The position numbers and the translations under genes are program-made. DNA of 64,000 nt from Butyrivibrio sp. AE3004. Its GTDB lineage: Bacteria; Bacillota; Clostridia; Lachnospirales; Lachnospiraceae. Shown here one piece after another: positions 32,215 through 41,541 of this stretch. The first letter of the stretch is position 1, and every line of letters starts with the position of its first letter. The notes under the pieces were generated by a model, which saw only the letters and a program-made list of their open reading frames with translations, made no database searches and had not been told where the DNA came from. The stretch lies in NCBI RefSeq assembly GCF_000703165.1, contig NZ_JNLQ01000002.1, positions 62,001 to 126,000 of the forward strand. The letters run 5' to 3'.

Positions 32215-32769
32215 ATGACTATTGAAGAAAAAGCAAACAGGATTATTGAAGATATACGTAATGAAAAAGGCGTAAATCCTATCAAGATGTTTAAGTCAAT
32301 GGCAAAGAAAGCGTATATAAGCATACATGGGCCAGAGCATCATATATTAGATGGGGCATGTCTTTTAATGGCTTATCATAATGCTGGTGGCAAAATAGAT
32401 ATAGACTATGCCTTGGAGAAGCTTTTGAAAGAAGGACTTCGGATGCCTGGAGCGATGTGCGGACTGTGGGGAATATGCGGAGCGATAACATCTATAGGAG
32501 CAGCTCTTTCTATTATTGATGGTACAGGACCACTTTCTGAGGATGGCTCATGGGGAGATCACATGGCATTTACATCAAGCGCCATAGGAGAACTTGGCCA
32601 GATAAATGGTCCAAGATGTTGTAAAAGAGATGCTATGATTGCGTTCAAGCATGGAATAGAGTACGTAAGACAGCACTACGGAGTGCAGATCGAATATGAG
32701 AAGCAACACTGTGAGTTCTCATCGCAGAACCAGCAGTGCATCAAAGAAAGATGCCCTTTCTTTGGATAA
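32215..32769 (+). CDS. DUF5714-like cysteine-rich protein
   Basis: A 184-residue soluble protein with many Cys in its C-terminal two thirds: MCGLWGICGAI, GPRCCKRD, and HCEFSSQNQQCIKERCPFFG. IHGPEHHILDGACLL is another distinct motif. I recall this pattern as DUF5714, which occurs near or fused to SAM-dependent methyltransferases in Clostridia. It may bind metal or an iron-sulfur cluster. ATG 32215 follows AAAGGAGA; the longer frame overlaps the acetyltransferase gene. Role in metalloid handling is inferred from the operon. Confidence 0.6.
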   Translation: MTIEEKANRIIEDIRNEKGVNPIKMFKSMAKKAYISIHGPEHHILDGACLLMAYHNAGGKIDIDYALEKLLKEGLRMPGAMCGLWGICGAITSIGAALSIIDGTGPLSEDGSWGDHMAFTSSAIGELGQINGPRCCKRDAMIAFKHGIEYVRQHYGVQIEYEKQHCEFSSQNQQCIKERCPFFG

Positions 32770-32861
32770 TGGAAAGCTTTTGGTTTCGGACGATTTAGAA
32801 ATTATGGAACTTTGAATTTCAGGATAATGAAATAAGCAAATCGGGATTAGTGGAGTAGAAC

Positions 32862-34064
32862 ATGGATAAAAAAAGGGCTTTGTCTGGCGCCATAATATTT
32901 ATAACCCTGATGGGAATCGTAAGTCTGTTTTCGGACATGACTCATGAAGGCGCCAGAAGCATATTGGGCGAATATCTGAACCTCGCAGGGGCATCCGCTG
33001 CAACCATCGGATTTGTGTCCGGTATAGGAGAATTGTGCGGGTATTCACTAAGGCTCATATCCGGATTTATAGCAGATAAAACGAAGAAATACTGGACATT
33101 TGTTATCACAGGCTATGTAATACAGGCTCTGGCGATTCCTGCACTGGCACTCGTACCTGAACATGGCTGGATTTGGGCCTGCGGTCTTGTGATCCTGGAG
33201 CGTATCGGAAAAGCGATAAAAAAGCCTGCCAAAAACACATTGGTAAGCTTTGCGGCAAGCGAGATCGGAACTGGAAAAGGCTTTGCCTATCAGGAGTTTC
33301 TGGATCAGCTTGGCGCGTTTCTCGGACCGGTACTGCTTTTTGTAACAGCTCTTGTAAAAGGTACAGACGACCTTTTTACAACATATAGAATCTCTTTTGC
33401 GATACTGCTTGTTCCTGCAATGATCACCATAGCTCTTGTTTTGACAGCAAAGATAAGATACCCTGATCCGGAGATCTTTGAAAAGCAGGAAGATAAACCG
33501 GCAAGCTTTGAATTCAGGAAGTCATTTGTTCTGTTCATGGCGGCCATCTGCTTTTTTGCTTTTGGCTTTGCAGACTTCACCCTGATCACACTTCATTCGG
33601 CTAATACCGGAGCATTTAATGAATCCATGCTCAGCCTGCTATATGCTGGGGCAATGGCTGTGGATGCCTTTGCTGCACTATTCTTTGGCTGGCTTTATGA
33701 TAAGGTCGGGCTGAAGGCTCTGATCATTTCCACACTATGCAGCACATTCTTCTCATATTTTGTTTTTATGACTGGAAATGCCTGGTTGATCGGAGCTGGG
33801 ATAATTCTGTGGGGGATTGGAATGGGTGCGCAGGAAAGTATTATGAAAGCAGCTGTCAGTGGAATCGTCCCGCGTTCCATGCGAAGCACCGGTTTCGGAA
33901 TATTTGAGACAGGATTTGGTATTGCATGGTTTCTGGGCAGTTGGCTTCTCGGTGCCCTGTATGATTTGAATCCTGTGTATCTTGTCACTGTGTCTGTGGT
34001 ATCACAGTTTCTGGCGATTGCATTTTATGCTTTATGCCTCCGGTGCAATACGACAGAGTGCTAA
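32862..34064 (+). CDS. Major facilitator superfamily exporter
   Basis: A 400-residue membrane protein with about 12 helices and MFS features, such as GFIADKTKKYW and FGWLYDKVG after helices 2 and 8. No substrate can be read from sequence alone. It is in the MarR/acetyltransferase/DUF5714 row, 92 bp after the last gene, and probably exports the toxic compound or its acetylated product. Codon use here is more GC-rich than in the three preceding genes, so it may have joined the cluster separately. Confidence 0.8.
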   Translation: MDKKRALSGAIIFITLMGIVSLFSDMTHEGARSILGEYLNLAGASAATIGFVSGIGELCGYSLRLISGFIADKTKKYWTFVITGYVIQALAIPALALVPEHGWIWACGLVILERIGKAIKKPAKNTLVSFAASEIGTGKGFAYQEFLDQLGAFLGPVLLFVTALVKGTDDLFTTYRISFAILLVPAMITIALVLTAKIRYPDPEIFEKQEDKPASFEFRKSFVLFMAAICFFAFGFADFTLITLHSANTGAFNESMLSLLYAGAMAVDAFAALFFGWLYDKVGLKALIISTLCSTFFSYFVFMTGNAWLIGAGIILWGIGMGAQESIMKAAVSGIVPRSMRSTGFGIFETGFGIAWFLGSWLLGALYDLNPVYLVTVSVVSQFLAIAFYALCLRCNTTEC

Positions 34065-34164
34065 CAATTCCAGTTTGCTGGAATGAGCATTATACCGGAA
34101 GTTAATCTAATCATACCCATAAACATTTAAAGAATATTGCCGATATAAAAGATAGCAACGGAAA

Positions 34165-34213
34165 TGCGTGTCTTTTCAATGGAATGAACATCCTTGAAAG
34201 GGCACGTTTTTTG
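34165..34213 (+). terminator. Terminator or attenuator before the next gene
   Basis: CGTGTCTTTTCAA pairs with TTGAAAGGGCACG (two mismatches), followed by six T. The ribosome site of the next gene lies about 5 bp after the T-run, so this hairpin is in that gene's leader and may attenuate it. Confidence 0.75.
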
Positions 34214-34229
34214 TTATCTGGAGGCAAAC

Positions 34230-35000
34230 ATGGGTATAGCAGCGATAGCGAATGATTATTTAACAAGACCATTAAGATCTGCAGCTGGAAAAGAGACAAC
34301 TCCCGTCATAAGTGAGACTGAAAGCTTTGGACAGAAGCTACAGGCTGAAACTGAGAAAAAATGTCCATATAGCTTTCTGGCGAAGGATGGAGTCATACAG
34401 TACAAAGGAGTTACTTTTGTCTGTGATTACAAGCAAAATGCCATAACGCTCGGAAATATGTATGAAAAGGATAAGGTCCTTAAGATTGCCCTTCCTAGTG
34501 GTGGAAGCCTTCATGTTAACGTGTACAACATTGATACTCTCTCCAAGGCAGCGAGTATGTTCACACCTGAGGATCTCAACGCCATAATGCGTGCTATCCA
34601 TGAGTATAATCATTGCACCAGAAAACGCATGGAGATTGAAGAACAGAAAGCTGAGACTGCAGAGGAAGCTGCTGCAGAATCAGAAACTCCTGATGCTGAG
34701 AAAGAGCCGGAGGTAGATAATGCTTCACTGACAGAGCAGATAAATGCATTCAGGAAAGAACTGTTCTACAAGCTCATCAATAACGAAACTGAGATCAAGA
34801 TACAGATAGGTAGCCAGGAGATGAGCATAAAGGAATGGGATAAGCTCATGGACAGCATTGATAAAGAACTTGAGACTATTCACGAAGCACTTCTGGAGAA
34901 AGAAGAGAAGCAGTCTGAAAAAGAGCAGGAAGAACGGATCAGAAAGCTTTTTGAAGATAGAAACGCAAATGAAGAAATGACTAATGTGGTTGGCGCATAA
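34230..35000 (+). CDS. Element protein of unknown function, 3' end duplicated downstream
   Basis: A 256-residue protein with a mixed N-terminal domain (YSFLAKDGVIQYKGVTFVCD, EKDKVLKIALPSGGSLHVNV, then FTPEDLNAIMRAIHEYNH), an acidic linker and a long charged C-terminal helix (KELETIHEALLEKEEKQSEK). Not recognised. The last 225 bases recur at 42.6 kb just before the conjugation operon, so this gene is native to the element and was split from its neighbours by the inserted cargo. CTGGAGG precedes the chosen ATG. Confidence 0.65.
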   Translation: MGIAAIANDYLTRPLRSAAGKETTPVISETESFGQKLQAETEKKCPYSFLAKDGVIQYKGVTFVCDYKQNAITLGNMYEKDKVLKIALPSGGSLHVNVYNIDTLSKAASMFTPEDLNAIMRAIHEYNHCTRKRMEIEEQKAETAEEAAAESETPDAEKEPEVDNASLTEQINAFRKELFYKLINNETEIKIQIGSQEMSIKEWDKLMDSIDKELETIHEALLEKEEKQSEKEQEERIRKLFEDRNANEEMTNVVGA

Positions 35001-35004
35001 TTTA
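34776..35004 (+). repeat. Left copy of 229-bp direct duplication
   Basis: Covers the 3' end and stop codon of the preceding gene. It aligns without gaps to 42551-42779; I count nine differences by eye. The two copies bracket the 7.5-kb cargo. Confidence 0.9.
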
Positions 35005-35037
35005 AGGCATTGAAAAAAACTATAACCAACGTAGTAA

Positions 35038-35056
35038 TAACCCCCCAGGGGGCTTG
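35038..35056. repeat. Left terminal inverted repeat of the cargo
   Basis: TAACCCCCCAGGGGGCTTG; its exact reverse complement lies at 42529-42547. The flanks of the C6AG5 core are asymmetric (TAA, CTTG), so the inverted match is not merely the palindromic core repeated. Confidence 0.85.
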
Positions 35057-35068
35057 TGGAGTGGATTT

Positions 35069-35092
35069 CACAATGCTATCCTTTCCATTGTG
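35069..35092. promoter_or_regulatory. Inverted repeat before the importer operon
   Basis: CACAATG and CATTGTG, separated by 10 bp, 36 bp before the binding-protein start. A candidate operator, for example for a metal regulator, or a small leader hairpin. Confidence 0.4.
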
Positions 35093-35127
35093 TGAGGTAA
35101 TTTAAGCACAGTGGAGGATACTATATT

Positions 35128-36738
35128 ATGAAGAAAAAATTTCTAGCAGCACTTCTTGCTGCAACCATGACATTATCAATGGCAGCCTGTGGTTCCGGTG
35201 CAGGAACTCAGACAACAGAAACTCAGACAACAGAATCTGAGGCATCTGCTGATACACAGGCGACAACATCTGATGATCAGACAGCTGACGCAAGTCAGGC
35301 TACAGCTACAGGTGAAAAGATTCTTCACACTGCAGCATCTTTTGCTTATCCAAGTCTTGATGTACACAAGGAATACTATGGATGGTACACATCAATTTAT
35401 GGAGTTTCAGAGGCACTGTTTAAGCTCGACGAGACCATGAGTGCTGTTCCATGCCTTGCTAAGGACGCAGTTGCAGATGGCAGCACATGGACTGTTACAC
35501 TTAATGATGGAGTTCAGTTCTCAAACGGAAACCCTCTTACAGCTGATATGGTAATTAGAAACCTTCAGCGTCTTGCTGCAGAGAACAGCAGATTTGCTTA
35601 TCTCGGCGATTTTGAAATGACTGCTACAGATGACAAGACAATCGTTATCGATACAAAGGAAGTTTATCCTACTCTTAAGAACGACCTTGCAAGTCCTGAG
35701 TGCGGAATGATCGATCTTGATGCAACAACAGATTTTGACAACGCACCTGTATGCACAGGACCATTTGTTATTACAGAGTTTATCCCTGAGGGAGACGTAA
35801 CAGTAGCAAAGAACGAAAACTACTGGGGCGGCGATGTTAAGCTCGACGGCGCTGTATTCTACTACATGCAGGAGGATGATCCCAAGCTCCTTGCTATGCA
35901 GAGCGGCGAGATCGACTGCTACAACAGCGTTTCATCAGCAGCTCTTGAGGTTTATAACCAGAGCCCTGATCTGTACGATGTAGTTTCAATTCCAGGTGCA
36001 CGTCTTCAGTTCTACATTCTCAATGAGAATACACTTGATGATTCTGTGAGAGAAGCAATCAATCTCACTGTTGATAAGGACAAGATTGCAGAGTACCTTT
36101 CAGGTACAGTATCTGCAGCAGTTGGACCATTCTCAACATCAGCTGCTTATGGCAAGGTGAGTGTTCCTGCAGTAGATACAGCCAAGGCAAAAGAGCTTTT
36201 GGAGGCCGATGGTTACACACTTGGAGCTGACGGCATTTACGAGAAGGATGGTAATAAGCTCAGCATCAGCATTGCATACTATGCAGCAAGATCTCTTGAT
36301 ACTCTTGCAATCCTGATCCAGGAGCAGCTTAAGGCTGTTGGTATTGATTCAACACTTAGAGTTGAGGAAGATCCTGATGCTACTTACATTGCTAACGCAG
36401 ACTTTGATCTTGCTCTTTACTGCATGATCGCTGATAAGTCAGGTGATCCTCTTTATTTCATCGACTCAACTCTTGCAGACGGAGCTTACTACAATGTAGG
36501 TGGATTTGAGAGTGCTGAATGCCAGAGCATGATTGAGCAGCTCAGAACTGAGACAGATACTGCAAAGAGAGCAGAGCTTGCCAACAAGATCGTTCAGATT
36601 GCTATAGATGACAATGCATTTGGATATGTTGGACTTTTCAATAACACTACAGTTCTTCGTAAGGGCGTAAGCGGATTTGCAGAGTATGTTCCTTTCGATT
36701 TCTATGGAGTAGACGCAGAGACTGACATTAATGGCTAA
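35128..36738 (+). CDS. ABC importer substrate-binding lipoprotein (NikA/peptide type)
   Basis: Extracellular binding protein of the SBP_bac_5 family with 536 residues. The signal peptide ends with a lipobox (MAAC), followed by a Thr/Gln/Ala-rich spacer to about residue 62. Family motifs include WTVTLNDGVQFSNGNPLTAD and NENYWGG. It delivers nickel, a nickel complex or a short peptide to the following permeases. The downstream methyltransferase and DUF4198-like gene favour a metal or metallophore ligand over peptides. Codon use is strongly biased to frequent codons, suggesting high expression. It overlaps the first permease gene by 8 nt. Confidence 0.85.
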   Translation: MKKKFLAALLAATMTLSMAACGSGAGTQTTETQTTESEASADTQATTSDDQTADASQATATGEKILHTAASFAYPSLDVHKEYYGWYTSIYGVSEALFKLDETMSAVPCLAKDAVADGSTWTVTLNDGVQFSNGNPLTADMVIRNLQRLAAENSRFAYLGDFEMTATDDKTIVIDTKEVYPTLKNDLASPECGMIDLDATTDFDNAPVCTGPFVITEFIPEGDVTVAKNENYWGGDVKLDGAVFYYMQEDDPKLLAMQSGEIDCYNSVSSAALEVYNQSPDLYDVVSIPGARLQFYILNENTLDDSVREAINLTVDKDKIAEYLSGTVSAAVGPFSTSAAYGKVSVPAVDTAKAKELLEADGYTLGADGIYEKDGNKLSISIAYYAARSLDTLAILIQEQLKAVGIDSTLRVEEDPDATYIANADFDLALYCMIADKSGDPLYFIDSTLADGAYYNVGGFESAECQSMIEQLRTETDTAKRAELANKIVQIAIDDNAFGYVGLFNNTTVLRKGVSGFAEYVPFDFYGVDAETDING

Positions 36739-37654
36739 ACAAATACTTAAAAGGATCCTGGGACTTGCCCTGATACTTTTAGTGCTGAGCTTTCTTGTGT
36801 TTGGCATAATGTATCTGGCTCCCGGTGACCCTGCGGAAAAGAGACTCACCTCCCAGGGTGTGGTGGTCACAAAAGAAATACTGCAAGCGGAGCGGGAGAG
36901 GCTTGGCCTCCTCCGCCCCTTTATCGTTAGGTACGCGGAGTGGCTTTCGAATGTTCTTAGAGGAGATTTTGGAGTTTCCTTTAAGGATGATCTTCCTGTT
37001 GCGCCAAAACTGATAAAAGGGCTTAAGAACACATGTGGACTGGCTTTAACCAGTCTGCTTTTGGCGCTTATAATCTCTTTTCCACTGGGAATATGGTCAG
37101 CGGTCAAAAAGGGGAAATTGGTAGACCATATAGTCAGGCTCTTTTCATTTATAGGTAATTCCCTTCCGAATTTCCTTATTTCAGTACTTTTGATGTATCT
37201 GTTTTGCATACATATCAAGGTCTTTCCTGTAATTGCAGATGGAAGCATCAAAGGACTTATGCTGCCTGCACTTTCTCTGGCAATACCCATGGCAGGAAGG
37301 TTTACAAGACAGATTAGGAGCGAACTCCTGGATCAGCTTGGAGAAGAGTATGTTGTGGGAATGAAGTCCAGAAAGGTAAAGGGCAGATTTATTCTTATCA
37401 ACAATGTCCTTAGAAACAGCCTTGGACACATACTTACAATAATCGGCCTTCAGATAGGAACCCTGATGGGAGGCAGCGTTGTTATTGAGAATATTTTCAG
37501 ATGGCCGGGTATCGGCAAACTTGTGATGGATTCCATAACAGCCAGGGACTACCCTGTGATCATGGGCTTTGTGCTCATTATGGGAACAATCTATGTTGTT
37601 ATAAATCTGATAGTTGATATTACCTACAGGCTTTTGGATCCGAGGTCTTTTTAA
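36731..37654 (+). CDS. ABC importer permease, NikB-type
   Basis: Inner-membrane permease with 307 residues and about six helices, of the DppB/NikB family. It opens with KRILGLALILLVLSFLVFGI and MYLAPGDPAEK, then has the EAA-like coupling motif near MKSRKVKGRF and the C-terminal VIENIFRWPGIGKL. It pairs with the next permease. The start ATG lies within the binding-protein stop region. Confidence 0.88.
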   Translation: MAKQILKRILGLALILLVLSFLVFGIMYLAPGDPAEKRLTSQGVVVTKEILQAERERLGLLRPFIVRYAEWLSNVLRGDFGVSFKDDLPVAPKLIKGLKNTCGLALTSLLLALIISFPLGIWSAVKKGKLVDHIVRLFSFIGNSLPNFLISVLLMYLFCIHIKVFPVIADGSIKGLMLPALSLAIPMAGRFTRQIRSELLDQLGEEYVVGMKSRKVKGRFILINNVLRNSLGHILTIIGLQIGTLMGGSVVIENIFRWPGIGKLVMDSITARDYPVIMGFVLIMGTIYVVINLIVDITYRLLDPRSF

Positions 37655-38472
37655 TGAACCATAAACGGAAAAAGATTAACAGAATAAAAGTAATAATATC
37701 TGCAGGTGTTGTACTTCTTTTGGTGCTTATAGCTCTTTTTGCAAGTGTTATCGCACCTAATGACCCATATGCTACAAGCGCATCAGCAATAAGGTCAGCT
37801 CCGTCCGGGGAATTTCTGTTTGGAACAGACAACCTGGGAAGATGCGTGTTTTCAAGGGTTTTATACGGAGCAAGGACAACTATAGCAGCTACATTTATAC
37901 TGGTTGCGATTTCTTTTATCTTGGGAAGCATTATTGGAATCCTTAGCGGATATTATGGCGGAATATTGGATGAAATTATGATGAGGATTGCCGATATTAT
38001 GCTGGCATTTCCTCAGATGGTAGTAGCCATCGCGGTTGCGGGCATTCTTGGAGGAGGCCTTTCAAGTGCCATGATTGCGCTGGGAATAACTATGTGGACC
38101 GGGTTTGCCAGACTTGCACGGAGTCATACTTTTGCCATAAAGAATTGCCCCTACGTGCAAGCTGCAAAACTGGCAGGAAAGAGTGGGCCGGCTATAATGA
38201 TGGCCCACATACTTCCTAATATAATAGCACCACTTCTTACAAATGCCCTTACACAGATAGGAACCACCATGATAGGTATCTCGGGCCTGTCTTTTTTGGG
38301 GCTTGGAGTTGTGCCACCCACTGCTGAGTGGGGGTCAATGATCAATGAGTCCAGGGCATATATACAGATAGCTCCCTGGGCTGTGCTGTATCCGGCAATT
38401 GCTACCATAGTCACCATCATAGTATTTAACTATCTTGGGGACTGCGTCATGGAATATAGAGATGAGGATTAA
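37654..38472 (+). CDS. ABC importer permease, NikC-type
   Basis: Second permease, 272 residues with about six helices. Typical marks are FGTDNLGRCVFSRVLYGART, the coupling-loop region CPYVQAAKLAGKSG and the final GLSFLGLGVVPPTAEWGSMI, all of the DppC/NikC family. It starts in the stop codon of the NikB-like gene (TAATG). It forms the membrane channel with its partner. Confidence 0.9.
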   Translation: MNHKRKKINRIKVIISAGVVLLLVLIALFASVIAPNDPYATSASAIRSAPSGEFLFGTDNLGRCVFSRVLYGARTTIAATFILVAISFILGSIIGILSGYYGGILDEIMMRIADIMLAFPQMVVAIAVAGILGGGLSSAMIALGITMWTGFARLARSHTFAIKNCPYVQAAKLAGKSGPAIMMAHILPNIIAPLLTNALTQIGTTMIGISGLSFLGLGVVPPTAEWGSMINESRAYIQIAPWAVLYPAIATIVTIIVFNYLGDCVMEYRDED

Positions 38473-38474
38473 GC

Positions 38475-39197
38475 ATGGATACAATACTTAGGATAAACAA
38501 TCTCTCTGCCGGCTATGGTGATGAGAGTGTTATAAATGATATCTCTTTTGAAGTGGAAGCAGGTAAAAGAGTCTGTATCGTCGGTGAGAGCGGAAGTGGT
38601 AAATCTACGCTTCTTAAGGCTATTCATGGCTTTGGAGGCGTGACTAAAACATGCGGAAGTATAGAGACTCCAAAAGACATTTTACTTGGCATTGTGCCTC
38701 AGAATCCCGGCGGATCTTTTAATCCCATAAGGACTTACAAGGCACAGATAATGGAGGCGCTAAAAAGTAATAACATCGACTTTAAAATAGATGAAGTTGA
38801 GAAGACACTCCAAATCCTGGGACTTAATGATGCTAAAAGAGCGCTTGCATCAAGGCCTTATGAGCTGTCAGGAGGCATGAACCAGCGTATGGCCATTGCC
38901 ACAACAATGCTCTTGGAGCCGGGGATTTTATTATGCGATGAAGTTACAAGCGCCCTGGATGTTAAAACTGCAGGGATGGTTGTGGAGCAGCTTCTTGAGA
39001 TCAACAAACTAAAGGGTACTACTATTTTGATGGTTACCCACCATTTGGGTATTGCATCTAAAATGGCTGATTACATTGGAATCATGAAAAGTGGCAGGAT
39101 GCTTGAGTATGGCCCTGCAAAAGAGATCCTGGAGAATCCACAAAACGAGTACACAAAAAATCTCTTGAAGGCCGTACCAAGACTGAAGGTGAGCTGA
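38475..39197 (+). CDS. ABC importer ATPase, NikD-type
   Basis: ATP-binding subunit of 240 residues. It has Walker A GESGSGKST (residues about 36-44), the signature LSGGMNQRM and Walker B ILLCDEVTSALD. It is shorter than typical DppD proteins because the C-terminal oligopeptide/cluster extension is missing, as in NikD. It works with the next gene's ATPase. Confidence 0.9.
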   Translation: MDTILRINNLSAGYGDESVINDISFEVEAGKRVCIVGESGSGKSTLLKAIHGFGGVTKTCGSIETPKDILLGIVPQNPGGSFNPIRTYKAQIMEALKSNNIDFKIDEVEKTLQILGLNDAKRALASRPYELSGGMNQRMAIATTMLLEPGILLCDEVTSALDVKTAGMVVEQLLEINKLKGTTILMVTHHLGIASKMADYIGIMKSGRMLEYGPAKEILENPQNEYTKNLLKAVPRLKVS

Positions 39198-39198
39198 T

Positions 39199-39939
39199 AT
39201 GCCGGATTCAGATATAATTTTAGAAGGAAAAAATCTAAATAAAAGTTACGTTGATAAAGGCAAAAAATTGCAGGCTTTAAAGGATGTGAGTTTCTTCTTG
39301 AAAAATGGAGAGATCCTTGGAATCGTCGGCGAGAGCGGAAGTGGAAAGAGCACCCTTCTTCGTCATGTCAGCTGCCTGGAAAAGCCTGACAGTGGAAATC
39401 TTTATTATAAGGGAACAGAGTATACAGGTAAGTCGCCGGCCTTTGCCGGAACTTTTCTGCAGATGATATTTCAGGATGCCCAGATGTCTTTTGACCCAAG
39501 AATGAAGATGAAAAAAGCCGTTGTGGAAGCTGCAAAGGGCTGTGGCCATGAAAAACTGTCACGAATCCTTGAGGCCGTTGGGCTTGATGAGAGTCTTTTG
39601 GAGAAAAAGGCAGGAAGCATGTCCGGAGGACAGTGCCAGCGAATGTCAATTGCAAGGGCGCTGTGTTCTGATGCCGGGATTCTTTTGTGCGACGAGGCAA
39701 CAAGTGCGCTGGATGTTACAACTCAGGCCCAGGTAGTAGCTCTTTTGCAGCAGCTGAGGGAAAAAGAAGGGGTGTCGATCATATTTGTCTCCCATGACAT
39801 TGCTCTGGTGAGCATGCTGTGCGACAGGATAATGGTAATGAAAAACGGCGAGTGTGTGGAAGAGGGCGAGACCGGTAAAGTTCTTGGAAATCCACAACAT
39901 GAGTACACGAAAGAACTGCTTGATAATCTTATTGAGTAA
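39199..39939 (+). CDS. ABC importer ATPase, NikE-type
   Basis: Second ATP-binding subunit, 246 residues. Walker A is GESGSGKST, the signature MSGGQCQRM and Walker B ILLCDEATSALD. It follows the first ATPase by 1 nt and completes a five-gene NikABCDE-like importer. It also lacks the C-terminal extension of oligopeptide ATPases, which again favours a nickel-type system. Confidence 0.9.
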   Translation: MPDSDIILEGKNLNKSYVDKGKKLQALKDVSFFLKNGEILGIVGESGSGKSTLLRHVSCLEKPDSGNLYYKGTEYTGKSPAFAGTFLQMIFQDAQMSFDPRMKMKKAVVEAAKGCGHEKLSRILEAVGLDESLLEKKAGSMSGGQCQRMSIARALCSDAGILLCDEATSALDVTTQAQVVALLQQLREKEGVSIIFVSHDIALVSMLCDRIMVMKNGECVEEGETGKVLGNPQHEYTKELLDNLIE

Positions 39940-39977
39940 CAAACTTTTAGAAAAATAATTGAGGTATACGTAGTAAT

Positions 39978-40739
39978 ATGACTAAACTTATGCAGATTCC
40001 TTTTGAGGAGGAAGCTGAAGATATCAAAGATAAAGTTGTGACCTACTGGTCCAAGAGAGCGGAGAGCTTTAGTGAGCACAAACACGAGGAGATACACAGC
40101 AGGAAAAAACAGCTGTGGCAGGCGGAGTTTTTAAGACACTTTTCAGCTGATGATAAGCTGTCTGTTCTGGACGTTGGATGCGGAGCCGGCTTTTTTGAAA
40201 TGGTGTTGTCGGATTTCGGGTTTGAGGTGACGGGCGTGGATCTTACGCCTGAGATGATAGAGAAGGGAAAAGAGCTGCTTTCGCGCCATGGAGCAAAGGC
40301 GCGCCTTATGGTTATGGACGCCGAGAAACTGGATTTTGCCGATAGCTCTTTTGACCTGGTGATAAATAGAAATCTTGTCTGGACACTTCCGCATCCGGTG
40401 GAAGCCTACATGGAGTGGCACAGAGTGTTAAAGCCGGGAGGAATGCTGCTTGTGTATGATGCGGAGTATGCAAAGGGATTTCATCACTATGATCAGATGC
40501 AGAACCTTGCCCACAAAAATGTGACCGACGCCATGGTAGAGGAGTGCCATGATATTTACCACATGTTATCTATCAGCACTTTGGACAGACCGGAGTGGGA
40601 TAAAGCTGCGCTAGAAAAAATCGGGTTTGAAAATATAGTTACTGATCTTGGGGCGGGAGACAGACTCTATGGCGAGAAAGACCAGTTTTATATGCCTGAT
40701 AGGATGTTTCTGGTAAAGGCTCAGAAAGCAATAGTCTAA
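39978..40739 (+). CDS. SAM-dependent class I methyltransferase
   Basis: A 253-residue methyltransferase with motif I VLDVGCGAGFFEM (SAM binding), an acidic loop GVDLTPEMIEK and MDAEKLDF. It belongs to the Methyltransf_11 type. It is encoded between a nickel-type importer and a DUF4198-like gene. Methyltransferases in such operons may modify a metal-binding small molecule; the substrate here is unknown. GAGG lies upstream of the ATG at a wide spacing. Confidence 0.82.
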   Translation: MTKLMQIPFEEEAEDIKDKVVTYWSKRAESFSEHKHEEIHSRKKQLWQAEFLRHFSADDKLSVLDVGCGAGFFEMVLSDFGFEVTGVDLTPEMIEKGKELLSRHGAKARLMVMDAEKLDFADSSFDLVINRNLVWTLPHPVEAYMEWHRVLKPGGMLLVYDAEYAKGFHHYDQMQNLAHKNVTDAMVEECHDIYHMLSISTLDRPEWDKAALEKIGFENIVTDLGAGDRLYGEKDQFYMPDRMFLVKAQKAIV

Positions 40740-40759
40740 TAATATGAATGGAGTTTGAG

Positions 40760-41500
40760 ATGAGAAGAGGAATTGATACTACAGATATGTTGGTATATGG
40801 CCACGAAGCCTGGATAATCACTGACAAGAGTGTATATGAGCCGGGGGAAGAAGTCTGCGGAATAATGAGATGGGGACATCACATGAGACCTGACGGATTC
40901 TTTCGCCTTGATGAGATAAGAGCCTTTGCCACAGATGAAAAAGGAAACAGAATAGCAATAACACCGGTAAAGGGCCCGAGCGATGAGCAGGGAGACTACT
41001 ATGAGCTTCGCTTTACGCCAGTTTCTGAGGGCATTTACACCCTTATGTGTATCTATGACAACAATTATGTAAGAGATGAAAAAGACGTGTATTATGAGGG
41101 CGACAGAAGGACATATCCTGATATTCTTGACGCCAAGAACTATCCTCAGATATATGTGACAAACATAACTGTTGGAGATAAGAAGGGGACTCCCGAATTT
41201 ATCCATGAGTCCAGAGTAAGCTTCGTTCCCGATCCCTGGGAAGCATACACCGACGTGCTTCATTTAAAGCTTATTCACGACAAATTCCCGCTTAAGGGAT
41301 CCACGGTGGTTGTTGTGTTCTATGATGGAAAAGAGTATTTTGAGAGAATTCTGAACACAGATGAGGAAGGCAGGATATTCTTCTCAGTAGAGAAAAAGGG
41401 TGTGTATATGGCCGTTACAAGAACTCCGCTGGCAGAAGGAATTCCCGGAATCTATGACAGCAAAGAGATAGCTTCAACATTCACATACGTTAAAAGGTAA
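40760..41500 (+). CDS. DUF4198-like metal-uptake-associated protein
   Basis: A 246-residue beta-rich protein with the start motif LVYGHEAWI and later YEPGEEV, similar to DUF4198 proteins, which are often encoded with nickel or cobalt importers. Many of those are exported, but no signal peptide is seen here, so this variant would act in the cytoplasm. ATG 40760 is preferred as GGAG lies 6 nt before it. It is the last + strand gene of the cargo and ends in a bidirectional terminator. Confidence 0.65.
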   Translation: MRRGIDTTDMLVYGHEAWIITDKSVYEPGEEVCGIMRWGHHMRPDGFFRLDEIRAFATDEKGNRIAITPVKGPSDEQGDYYELRFTPVSEGIYTLMCIYDNNYVRDEKDVYYEGDRRTYPDILDAKNYPQIYVTNITVGDKKGTPEFIHESRVSFVPDPWEAYTDVLHLKLIHDKFPLKGSTVVVVFYDGKEYFERILNTDEEGRIFFSVEKKGVYMAVTRTPLAEGIPGIYDSKEIASTFTYVKR

Positions 41501-41504
41501 TACG

Positions 41505-41541
41505 AAAACAGGATGCATTCAACATGCATCCTGTTTTTGTA
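41505..41541. terminator. Bidirectional terminator between convergent genes
   Basis: AAAACAGGATGCAT and ATGCATCCTGTTTT form a perfect 14-bp stem with a 5-nt loop and A-rich/T-rich ends. The stop codon of the minus-strand gene lies in the loop. Confidence 0.92.

Noticed and set aside
30660-34060. Separate antibiotic-resistance island
   Set aside because: The acetyltransferase fits the PAT/ArsN pattern better than aminoglycoside or chloramphenicol enzymes, and no classical resistance gene is present.
36466-37290. 274-codon minus-strand frame across the binding protein and permease
   Set aside because: It spans the junction of two well-supported genes on the other strand; its product has no coherent domain.
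40736-41263. 175-codon minus-strand frame opposite the DUF4198-like gene
   Set aside because: Antisense to a gene with clear start, operon position and terminator; no supporting features.
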